This document shows positions 34,784 through 42,307 of a DNA stretch of 64,000 bases, in pieces (position 1 is the first letter of the stretch; each line of letters opens with the position of its first letter). Made by a program: the position numbers and the translations under genes. The notes below the pieces were generated by a model. It saw only the letters and a list, made by a program, of their open reading frames with translations. It searched no databases and was not told where the DNA came from. This DNA is from Marinoscillum sp. 108 (GTDB lineage: Bacteria > Bacteroidota > Bacteroidia > Cytophagales > Cyclobacteriaceae), in contig NZ_LR734808.1 in the NCBI RefSeq assembly GCF_902506655.1, positions 2,974,501-3,038,500 of the forward strand, written 5' to 3'.

Positions 34784-36280
34784 TCAGTCATTCCAGATTT
34801 GTGCTTCTTTGCGATCAAACTTTGGTTTCAAAGTAGTATCAGTAACAGCATTAGGCTGTTGTTTGTTCCGGTTTACCCTGGTCCAGAATAAATTCCATTT
34901 TCTCATACTATTTCGAATCATTTCGCTGTCCTGATTGGCCTTGGTGTAGTTGGCACTTGGATGCATATTATTTTCTGTAATCCATTTTTTCTTGTAGGTT
35001 CCGGTGTATGCTGCCGCTTCTTTGTTTTGCTGCGGATCGTACAGTTCTGCTTTTTGTCTGCTCTCAAATGCCCCGGTTACTCCGGACACGATAAGGTTAT
35101 CAAGATCATAGTACCACTTCGACTTTTTACGGTAAGTCCCTTTATACTCGGTGTCAGCATAGTCGTACACACGTGATTTTTTCAGTTTTTCGTTTACATC
35201 AAAGCGGTGCTTATTGGTGGAATAAGCCGGAGAAATCCAGCCCCATCGCATACCGTCATAAGGTGAACCCTCTGAGTACCGGGTATTTACTCCCTTATCT
35301 TTCCTGGTGAAAGGTGATCCTGCCGAATACCTCGGATTTACGCTTTTGTCTTTGGCGGTGAAAGGCGATCCGGCGGAGTACCGCGGACTCACACTTTTTT
35401 CTCGTGTGGTGAAGACATTCCCTGCGGAATATCTCGGGCTTACCATTCTATCCTTTTTGGTAAATGGTGATCCTGCAGAGTATCGGGGGCCTGAATCTTT
35501 ACTAAAAAGTCCCGAAAGGGAGAATTGCTTTTGGAAAGGGTCACCCGCCGAGTATCTGGGGCTCACGCTCTTTTGCCTGGTGGTGAAGACTCCCCCTGCG
35601 GAGTACCTCGGGCTGACCATTTTGTCTTTTTTGGTATAAGGTGATCCCGCTGAATATCTGGGGCCCGAATCTTTATTGAAAAGTCCGGAAAGGGAAAACT
35701 GCTTACGGAATGGGTCACCCGCCGAGTACCTCGGACTGGCCATTTTGTCTTTTTTGGTATATGGTGACCCAGCGGAGTATCGCGGCCCATAGCGCTGATC
35801 AAAAATCTGAGATAAGAAGGGTTGTTTGAAGGGCTCTCCGGCCGAATACCTTGGGGAAACAAACTTGTCTTTCTTAGTAAAAGGGGATCCGGGAGAATAC
35901 CGGGTCGACGATTTTTTGCCAGACATGATTCCGGCGATTCCGGAGGAAGAATACCTTGGTGCCTTGTGTTCGTAGCTTTTGAATAGCCTGCTGCGGTTGG
36001 AGCTGCTGCTGCGCGGGGTGACTGATTTTCGTTTGTTAAAAGAAGCAAAAGGCGACCCTGAAGAGTATCTGGGTGAGCTGCTGATTGGTTCGTGTTTCTG
36101 GGCCCCATGACTGGAAGCTCCCTTTTTCTTTTTGAAAAGAGAAAACCCCTCGCCTTTGTTCTTTTGTTTTTGCGTTTTAAGCCTGTTTTCTGAGTCGGTG
36201 ATGAGCTGCGCACGACCATCATTGCTCAGATAAGCAGAAAGAAACAATGAAAAAGAAAAAATAAAGATTAGTCGCTTCAA
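34784..36280 (-). CDS. Secreted protein with 14 R-Y-S-x-G-x-P repeats, unknown function
   Basis: The 498-residue product starts at a TTG at 36280; only this start gives the signal peptide KRLIFIFSFSLFLSAYLS. A Lys/Gln/Ser-rich linker follows. Then come 14 copies of R-Y-S (Arg at 71, 109, 127, 144, 167, 184, 208, 224, 241, 266, 282, 300, 317, 334), mostly as PRYSAGSPF. After the repeats, YKGTYRKKSKWYY (about 379-391) and YTGTYKKKW (about 425-433) form a second short repeat. The C-terminus is basic and tryptophan-containing. The protein is very rich in Ser, Lys, Arg and Tyr with few acidic residues. I recognise no characterised family. It precedes ytxJ with abutting ends. Confidence 0.8.
   Translation of the reverse strand: MKRLIFIFSFSLFLSAYLSNDGRAQLITDSENRLKTQKQKNKGEGFSLFKKKKGASSHGAQKHEPISSSPRYSSGSPFASFNKRKSVTPRSSSSNRSRLFKSYEHKAPRYSSSGIAGIMSGKKSSTRYSPGSPFTKKDKFVSPRYSAGEPFKQPFLSQIFDQRYGPRYSAGSPYTKKDKMASPRYSAGDPFRKQFSLSGLFNKDSGPRYSAGSPYTKKDKMVSPRYSAGGVFTTRQKSVSPRYSAGDPFQKQFSLSGLFSKDSGPRYSAGSPFTKKDRMVSPRYSAGNVFTTREKSVSPRYSAGSPFTAKDKSVNPRYSAGSPFTRKDKGVNTRYSEGSPYDGMRWGWISPAYSTNKHRFDVNEKLKKSRVYDYADTEYKGTYRKKSKWYYDLDNLIVSGVTGAFESRQKAELYDPQQNKEAAAYTGTYKKKWITENNMHPSANYTKANQDSEMIRNSMRKWNLFWTRVNRNKQQPNAVTDTTLKPKFDRKEAQIWND
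35255..36070 (-). repeat. Coding tandem repeat region (R-Y-S units)
   Basis: The repeat has a base period of 16-18 residues (about 51 bp). Four steps of 23-25 or more residues carry an extra KQFSLSGLF-type insert or an irregular spacer. The central copies are nearly identical in DNA, while both ends are degenerate (TRYSPGS, TRYSEGS), as expected for growth by unequal crossing-over or slippage in the middle. Confidence 0.85.
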
Positions 36281-36300
36281 AACCTGTTCGTGTACTTAAC

Positions 36301-36332
36301 CAAAGATTTGAATTTTCCCGCGCAATCCCAAT
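36301..36332 (-). promoter_or_regulatory. Possible promoter of the R-Y-S repeat gene
   Basis: On the minus strand ATTG (36332-36329), a 20-bp spacer and AATCTTTG (36308-36301) match the Bacteroidota consensus with one mismatch in each box. It lies 21 bp before the TTG start. Confidence 0.35.
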
Positions 36333-36353
36333 CAATTAACCGTATATCACTAA

Positions 36354-38327
36354 TTAATACGCCATTAGGGCCTGTATTTTAGTTTTCAACCTTGATTTGG
36401 GCAGGAAATTTTCTTCAAGTGCTTTGGCGAAGGGAACCGGGGTATCCAGGCTGGCTTCACGCATCACCGGAGCATCCAGGTGTTCAAAACAGTGCTCGCC
36501 TATCCAGGCGGAGATTTCTCCACCAATACCACCAGTCAGGCAATCCTCATGCAAGACCAGCACCCTGTTGGTTTTTCGGGTTGTTTCAGCCACAGCCTCC
36601 TTGTCCCATGGGAGTAGGGTACGTAGGTCCAGGACGTCTGCCGAAATGCCTAGCTTATCGATGGCCTCCAGGGCCCAGTGCACGCCAAGGCCATAGGTGA
36701 TGATAGAGAGCTCATTTCCTTCACGCGCCAAAGCGGCTTTGCCCACCTCCGTGGTGTAGTAACCGTCCGGCACATTTCCGCTCAGAGATCTGTACAGGTA
36801 TTTGTGTTCAAAGTATAAATAGGGGTTAGGATCTTCAATGGCGGCATTGAGCAGGCCTTTGGCATCTGCCGGATTGGAAGGGTACACCACTTTCAGGCCG
36901 GGCGTATGGACAAACCAGGCTTCGTTGGACTGGGAATGAAAAGGGCCTGCGCCCACTCCGGCACCCGTTGGCATGCGCACTACCACATCCGCATTTTGTC
37001 CCCACCGATAGTGGGTCTTTGCCAGGTTATTGATGATTTGGTTAAAACCACAGGTCACAAAATCCGCAAACTGCATTTCCACCACACTCTTTATTCCGGC
37101 AATTGACAGTCCAAGCCCTGTTCCTACAATGGCGGATTCGCAAAGCGGAGTGTTTCGCACACGGGCCTTGCCAAACTGCTCCACAAACCCTTCAGTGATT
37201 TTGAATACCCCACCGTAATCAGCCACGTCCTGACCCATAATCACCAGTTCGGGATATTTTTCCATACTCTCTCGCAATCCATCGGAGATGGCATCCACCA
37301 ACCTTTTTTCGGAAGTGTGTGAACCAGCGGCCACTATTTCCTGCTCAAAGGGAGCGAAAAGGTCGTCCAGTTCTGTCTGTGTATTACTTTCTATAGCCGG
37401 CTGGGCAAAAGCTTTCTTTACTGAGTTGTTTACCTCAGTTCGTATTTTAGCTTTCACCTTTTCCAGCTCGTCTTTAGTCACCACTTTTTCTTTCAGGAGG
37501 TAGCGCTCAAAATTTTCAATGGGGTCTTTTTTGGCCCAGTGCTCCATGAGTTCTTTAGGCACATATTTGGTGCCGGAAGCTTCTTCATGTCCCCGCATTC
37601 GGAAGGTCTTGGCTTCAAAAATAATGGGTCTGGGGTTTTTCCTGATGCTTTCCACCAGCGGTTCCAGTTCATTGAGTACTTCCAGGATATTGTTGCCCTC
37701 TACACTGTGGGCCTCTATGCCATAGGCCGGGCCTTTCACCACAAAGGAGTCGAAATTGAACTGCTCGGAACTGGGCGTGGAGAGTCCATAGCCATTATTC
37801 TCTATGATGAAAATGACCGGGAGGTTCCAGACAGATGCGACATTGAGCGCTTCATGAAAATCCCCTTCCGAAGATCCACCATCCCCTGTGAAGACAATGG
37901 TGGCTTTGGGTTCTTTCCTCAATAGCCTGGACAGCGCAATACCGTCAGCCACTCCCAGTTGAGGGCCCAGGTGCGAAATCATCCCTACGATGTTATGTGC
38001 TTTGGATCCAAAGTGGAAGGAACGGTCGCGTCCTTTGGTGAATCCGTGCGCTTTGCCTTGAAATTGCTCAAAAAGCTGTGTTAATTCTACTCCTCTGGAA
38101 GTAAACACGCCCAGGTTTCGGTGCATAGGCAGGATGTACTCATCTTTATCCAGAGCCAATGCCGCACCCACAGAGATGGCCTCCTGTCCGATTCCGGAAA
38201 ACCACTTGCTGATTTTCCCCTGACGGAGCAGGATGAGCATTTTTTCTTCTATCAATCGGGGAGTGACCAGTTCGGAGTAGATGGCCAGGAGTTGTTTATC
38301 GGACCTTGTTTTGCGATCAAATTTCAT
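36354..38327 (-). CDS. 2-oxoacid dehydrogenase E1, fused alpha and beta subunits
   Basis: A single polypeptide of about 657 residues joins E1 alpha (about 1-310) and E1 beta (about 335-657). The alpha half has the thiamine diphosphate motif starting GDGGSSEGDFHEALN and ending IIENNGYG, and MRGHEEASGTKYVP. The beta half has GQDVADYGGVFKIT, FADFVTCGFNQIINNLAK and FHSQSNEAWF. The start is the ATG at 38327; the upstream TTG is not family-like. Fused E1s in Bacteroidota act as branched-chain 2-oxoacid or pyruvate dehydrogenase E1. No E2 or E3 gene is in the window, so the substrate remains open. A perfect -7 element precedes it. Confidence 0.92.
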   Translation of the reverse strand: MKFDRKTRSDKQLLAIYSELVTPRLIEEKMLILLRQGKISKWFSGIGQEAISVGAALALDKDEYILPMHRNLGVFTSRGVELTQLFEQFQGKAHGFTKGRDRSFHFGSKAHNIVGMISHLGPQLGVADGIALSRLLRKEPKATIVFTGDGGSSEGDFHEALNVASVWNLPVIFIIENNGYGLSTPSSEQFNFDSFVVKGPAYGIEAHSVEGNNILEVLNELEPLVESIRKNPRPIIFEAKTFRMRGHEEASGTKYVPKELMEHWAKKDPIENFERYLLKEKVVTKDELEKVKAKIRTEVNNSVKKAFAQPAIESNTQTELDDLFAPFEQEIVAAGSHTSEKRLVDAISDGLRESMEKYPELVIMGQDVADYGGVFKITEGFVEQFGKARVRNTPLCESAIVGTGLGLSIAGIKSVVEMQFADFVTCGFNQIINNLAKTHYRWGQNADVVVRMPTGAGVGAGPFHSQSNEAWFVHTPGLKVVYPSNPADAKGLLNAAIEDPNPYLYFEHKYLYRSLSGNVPDGYYTTEVGKAALAREGNELSIITYGLGVHWALEAIDKLGISADVLDLRTLLPWDKEAVAETTRKTNRVLVLHEDCLTGGIGGEISAWIGEHCFEHLDAPVMREASLDTPVPFAKALEENFLPKSRLKTKIQALMAY

Positions 38328-38345
38328 GGGGCTAAAAAATTTGCC

Positions 38346-38353
38346 CAAAGGTA
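38346..38353 (-). promoter_or_regulatory. -7 promoter element for the fused E1 gene
   Basis: TACCTTTG on the minus strand matches TAnnTTTG exactly, 18 bp before the ATG at 38327, within an 80-bp divergent region shared with the M16 peptidase. Confidence 0.45.
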
Positions 38354-38406
38354 AAATTTATCCTATCAAGTAATCCACCAAGGATTATTTAATTTTGGTG
38401 CCCAAC

Positions 38407-39645
38407 ATGGTAGCATACAAAGAACACACCCTCCCCAACGGACTACAACTGATCGTACATGAAGATCATAGCAGCCCGGTGGTTTGTCTCAACATCCTTT
38501 ACAAAGTAGGCTCCCGCAATGAGCTGCCTCATAAAACGGGGTTTGCTCACCTTTTTGAGCACCTGATGTTCGGGGGTTCGAAAAACGTGAAGAATTTTGA
38601 TGAGCCGCTGCAAGCGGTGGGCGGTGACAACAATGCTTTTACCAACACGGACATTACCAATTACTACATTACCATCCCCTCCGCCAATGTGGAAACCGCT
38701 TTTTGGCTGGAATCTGACCGGATGCTGAGTCTTTCATTTGATCCCGAAGTACTGGAGGTGCAGCGAAAGGTGGTGATCGAGGAGTTTAAGCAGCGCTACC
38801 TCAATCAGCCGTATGGTGACGTATGGCTAAAGCTAAGACCCCTGGCCTACCAGAAGCATCCCTATCAGTGGCCCACTATTGGGAAGGAGATTAGTCACAT
38901 AGAGGAGGCGACTATGGAGGATGTCAAGAGCTTTTTTAACGCTCATTATCATCCAGGCAATGCCGTACTGGTGGTAGCCGGAGATATATCGGAGGAAAAA
39001 GCACTCGAATTGACTCAAAAATGGTTTGGGGAAATCCCCGGCAAACCGATGAGCAATGGAAGGATTGAGGCAGAGCCCCCTCAGACAGCTCCCCGATTTA
39101 TGGAGGTGGCGGACAATGTACCGGCTGATGCCATTTACAAAACATATCACATGCCCCGTCGGTTGGGTAAGGCATATCACGCCGCAGACCTGTTAAGTGA
39201 TATCCTCGGGAGGGGTAAGTCAGCCATTCTTTTCAATGAGCTGGTAAAGAAAAAGCCGCTGTTTTCCAGTCTGTCAGCTCATGTGACAGGGAGTTATGAT
39301 CCGGGGCTGTTGGTGATTACCGGCAGATTGTTGCCGGGAGTAGCGCTGAAGGATGCGGATCTCGCGATTCAGGAGCATTTGGAACCAGTCAAACAGCATA
39401 TTGATTCTGAGCTCTTGCAGAAGGTAAAGAACCAGGCAGAGGCGACCACCGTATTTGCAGAAGTGGATTTGCTCAACAGGGCCATGGGTCTGGCCTTTGC
39501 TGCCTTCCTGGGCGATGCAAATCTGATCAATGAGGAGCTGGATCAGATCAAGTCACTTGAAGCTGAGGATCTATTGGAATCTGCCAGAACCATCCTCAGA
39601 GCAGATAATTGTACGACTATGTATTATCAAAAACGAGCACAATGA
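38407..39645 (+). CDS. M16-family zinc metallopeptidase
   Basis: The 412-residue protein carries the inverted zinc motif HLFEH (H-x-x-E-H) in GFAHLFEHLMFGG and the distal Glu in the VVIEEFKQRYLNQPYG region. This marks it as a catalytically competent pitrilysin-type subunit rather than an inactive partner. It has no signal peptide, so it is probably cytoplasmic. I chose the ATG at 38407; a TTG at 38395 also opens the frame. ispF starts within its stop codon. Confidence 0.9.
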   Translation: MVAYKEHTLPNGLQLIVHEDHSSPVVCLNILYKVGSRNELPHKTGFAHLFEHLMFGGSKNVKNFDEPLQAVGGDNNAFTNTDITNYYITIPSANVETAFWLESDRMLSLSFDPEVLEVQRKVVIEEFKQRYLNQPYGDVWLKLRPLAYQKHPYQWPTIGKEISHIEEATMEDVKSFFNAHYHPGNAVLVVAGDISEEKALELTQKWFGEIPGKPMSNGRIEAEPPQTAPRFMEVADNVPADAIYKTYHMPRRLGKAYHAADLLSDILGRGKSAILFNELVKKKPLFSSLSAHVTGSYDPGLLVITGRLLPGVALKDADLAIQEHLEPVKQHIDSELLQKVKNQAEATTVFAEVDLLNRAMGLAFAAFLGDANLINEELDQIKSLEAEDLLESARTILRADNCTTMYYQKRAQ

Positions 39646-40136
39646 AACCAAATATCAGAATAGGTTATGGGTATGACGTACATGCAATGGCAGAGGGCAT
39701 AGATTTTTGGATTGGGGGGATTAAAGTCCCACACACCCACGGCGCCTATGGTCATTCGGACGCCGATGTGCTCATCCATGTCATTTGTGATGCCCTCCTG
39801 GGCGCTGCGAACATGCGCGATATCGGGTTTCACTTTTCCGACAAGGACCCTCAGTACAAAGGGATTGATAGCAAAATACTGTTGAAAAAAGTGGTTGATC
39901 TGCTGGATGAGGCGGGTTATGGGATTGTGAATGTGGATACCACTGTCTGTCTGCAGCAGCCCAAACTCAGTCCGTATATAGAACCGATGAAGGCCTGTTT
40001 GGCGGAAGTGATGGGGCTACCGGTAGAGGATGTTTCGGTCAAAGCTACCACTACCGAAAAACTGGGCTTTGTAGGCAAGGAGGAAGGTGTGGCCGCCCAT
40101 GCGGTGGTGCTGATTTATAAAAAATCGGATTTCTAG
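39642..40136 (+). CDS. ispF: 2-C-methyl-D-erythritol 2,4-cyclodiphosphate synthase
   Basis: This enzyme of the MEP isoprenoid pathway is about 164 residues from the ATG at 39642, which overlaps the M16 stop by 4 bp. Family motifs are RIGYGYDVHAM (metal-binding Asp and His), GHSDADVLIHVICDALLGA, DIGFHFSDKDP, and KATTTEKLGFVGKEEGVAAHAVVL. It cyclises CDP-methylerythritol phosphate in the cytoplasm. The other MEP genes are not in the window. Length is normal. Confidence 0.97.
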   Translation: MKPNIRIGYGYDVHAMAEGIDFWIGGIKVPHTHGAYGHSDADVLIHVICDALLGAANMRDIGFHFSDKDPQYKGIDSKILLKKVVDLLDEAGYGIVNVDTTVCLQQPKLSPYIEPMKACLAEVMGLPVEDVSVKATTTEKLGFVGKEEGVAAHAVVLIYKKSDF

Positions 40137-40269
40137 CAGAATCCCCAATTTCGTTTTTACCGTTTGTTTTGTGGTTTCACCTGCCAAATTCTCTGTATTG
40201 AGGGTGAATCTTTTGATCATATTGTCAATAATCTTCAAATAATTTGAAACTGTTTTCTTTTCACTGTCG

Positions 40270-40285
40270 TTAACAAATTTGTTAA
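40270..40285. promoter_or_regulatory. Perfect palindrome TTAACAAATTTGTTAA, candidate TetR operator
   Basis: The 16-bp perfect inverted repeat ends 12 bp before the tetR ATG, in the largest gap of the window. It embeds CAAATTTG, one mismatch from a -7 promoter element, so bound repressor would block transcription start. Self-regulation of TetR plus pump is the expected logic. A half-site TTAACAAA also occurs at 40924-40931, before tolC. Confidence 0.6.
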
Positions 40286-40297
40286 ACAAAAAAGTGA

Positions 40298-40921
40298 ATG
40301 GGAAGTGCAGATGTGCAAACTGAAAAGTTGATCAAAGACAAAGCGAAGGTTTTGTTTTTCCAAAAGGGTTATTTGAATGCCACCACTCAGGAAATCGCGG
40401 ATGAGGCCGGTGTCAACCGAGCCCTGATCCATTATTATTTCAGATCACGGGAACAAATGATGGACACCCTTTTGGATGAGGCCCTTGTGGAGAAGAAGGA
40501 AAAGGTGAGGAAGATTCTAACAGCGGATCTTCCATTCCGTGAGAAAATCGCCAACTACATAGAGACGATGGTTGATCATGGGCTAACCTATCCGTATCTG
40601 GACAACTTCATTATTAGTGAAACAGCCCGATACCCTGATAAGGTAAGGGCCTTTTGTTCGCGCGACAGTATAAAATCTACTGATTTGATTCAGGAACAAC
40701 TGGAGGAAGAGATTGCTGCAGGGCGGATGGTGCCTATCTCCCCCCAGGACTTCATGGTGAACCTGGCCGCACTTTGTAATTATCCCATTCTCGCCAAGCC
40801 GGTGCTGAAAACCATTTATGGCATGACAGATACGACTTACCGCGAGTTTTTGAATGAACGCAAACAAACTATTTACATGACCCTTTTCGGAGAGCGAATG
40901 CCCCAAACGCAATCCAAATAG
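40298..40921 (+). CDS. TetR-family transcriptional regulator of the RND pump
   Basis: The 207-residue regulator has an N-terminal helix-turn-helix (about 8-55), TTQEIADEAGVNRALIHYYFRSREQMMDTLL, and a helical C-terminal ligand domain. It directly precedes tolC/acrA/acrB genes on the same strand, with a 29-bp gap, so it most likely represses the pump and releases it on ligand binding. The upstream 16-bp palindrome is the natural operator. The ligand is unknown. Confidence 0.92.
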   Translation: MGSADVQTEKLIKDKAKVLFFQKGYLNATTQEIADEAGVNRALIHYYFRSREQMMDTLLDEALVEKKEKVRKILTADLPFREKIANYIETMVDHGLTYPYLDNFIISETARYPDKVRAFCSRDSIKSTDLIQEQLEEEIAAGRMVPISPQDFMVNLAALCNYPILAKPVLKTIYGMTDTTYREFLNERKQTIYMTLFGERMPQTQSK

Positions 40922-40950
40922 GGTTAACAAAGAACTACTCAGGACTACTT

Positions 40951-42279
40951 ATGAAAGTTAATTTAAGCTGGCTCCGCGCGACCTTTTGGTTGGTGGGGAG
41001 CATGGTGTATCCACTAGTTAGTGGTGCACAGGATGAAAACAAAATGGAATCAGCCACGCTGGAGGAAGTGGTGGCCTATGCACTGAAACACCAGCCGGGA
41101 GTGCAGCAGGCTGAGATCAATCAGGAGATTGTGAATCAGGCGGTGAAGGGCAAACTGGCAGATTGGTACCCACAAATCAGTTTTAACTACAACTATCAGC
41201 GATTTATCGATCTCCAGTCCAGTGTGATTGGGGGCGAGGTGATCCGTTTTGGAGTCAATAATACCTCGTCTGCCCAGCTCACTGCCACGCAGAGCCTTTT
41301 CAATCGGGATGTGCTCCTGGCAAGCAACACGGCTTCCACTGTACGCCTCCAGGCCGAGCAGGGAACACAGCAGGCCAAAATCCAAATGGTGGTGAATGTC
41401 AGCAAAGCATTTTATGATTTATTGGCCACTCAGAAGCAAATAGAGGTGAGTGAAGAATCTGTCATCAGGCTGGAAAGTAGCCTGAAGGATGCCAGGAGCC
41501 GATATGAGGCGGGTGTTGCCGATAAAACGGATTACCAACGCGCCACCATAGCACTTGGCAATGCCCAGGCGGCCTACAAAGCAAACCAGGAGCTGCTGGG
41601 ATATAAGCAGCAAAACCTGAAAACCCTGATGGGTTACCCTCTCGAGGAGGAATTGCCGATAGCTTACGATGTGGACATGATGGAGAATGAGATTCTGCTG
41701 GACACGTCCGAGCAGATGAACCCCGTGAATCACATCAATTTTCGCCTGTTGCAAACACAGCGTGAGCTGCAGGAGGCCAATGTGAAATACAACCAGTGGG
41801 CTTTCCTACCGTCCCTGAGTGCATTTGGAGCTTATAACCTCAACTATCAAAATGACAACTTCGGTGAGCTGTATAACACTAGTTATCCTTACTCGTATGT
41901 GGGAGCTACTTTGTCTTTACCGCTCTTTCAGGGGGGCAAGCGATTATCCAAAATTCAGGAGCAAAAATGGACGAGTGACAGGCTGGATGTGGGGATCGCC
42001 GATTTGAAAAACAAGCTCGATACAGAGTATGACCGGGCGCTGGCCGCTTACAAAAGCAATTTGTACAGCTACCTGGCTCAAAAAAAGAATGTGGAGCTGG
42101 CTCAGGAGGTTTATGACATTATTCAGCTTCAGTATCAGAGTGGGGTGAAAACCTATCTGGATGTGACCATTGCAGAAACGGATTTGCGAACCACCAGAAT
42201 CAATTATTTCAATGCTTTGTATCAGGTGTTGGCCAGTAAAATTGATGTAAATCGGGCCTTGGGCACTATTAACTATTAA
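40951..42279 (+). CDS. TolC-family outer-membrane efflux protein
   Basis: The 442-residue protein has a signal peptide (cleavage near residue 25, LVSGAQ) and two TolC-type repeats. The first is LEEVVAYALKHQPGVQQAEINQEI, with helical barrel segments VSEESVIRLESSLKDARSRYEAGVADKTDYQ. The second is QEVYDIIQLQYQSGVKTYLDVTIAETDL. It forms the outer-membrane channel of the RND pump encoded next. Its gene is placed first, an order that is common in Bacteroidota. Confidence 0.94.
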   Translation: MKVNLSWLRATFWLVGSMVYPLVSGAQDENKMESATLEEVVAYALKHQPGVQQAEINQEIVNQAVKGKLADWYPQISFNYNYQRFIDLQSSVIGGEVIRFGVNNTSSAQLTATQSLFNRDVLLASNTASTVRLQAEQGTQQAKIQMVVNVSKAFYDLLATQKQIEVSEESVIRLESSLKDARSRYEAGVADKTDYQRATIALGNAQAAYKANQELLGYKQQNLKTLMGYPLEEELPIAYDVDMMENEILLDTSEQMNPVNHINFRLLQTQRELQEANVKYNQWAFLPSLSAFGAYNLNYQNDNFGELYNTSYPYSYVGATLSLPLFQGGKRLSKIQEQKWTSDRLDVGIADLKNKLDTEYDRALAAYKSNLYSYLAQKKNVELAQEVYDIIQLQYQSGVKTYLDVTIAETDLRTTRINYFNALYQVLASKIDVNRALGTINY

Positions 42280-42307
42280 AAACCAACCATTTCAAAATTT
42301 GAATTTT

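Noticed and set aside
38390-38397. TAATTTTG as a -7 element for the M16 peptidase
   Set aside because: It would place the transcription start almost on the ATG at 38407, and no -33 element lies at the right distance.
40017-40297. Minus-strand coding sequence in the gap before tetR
   Set aside because: The frame overlaps the end of ispF, has no recognisable product, and the gap contains the operator palindrome and AT-rich promoter-like sequence instead.
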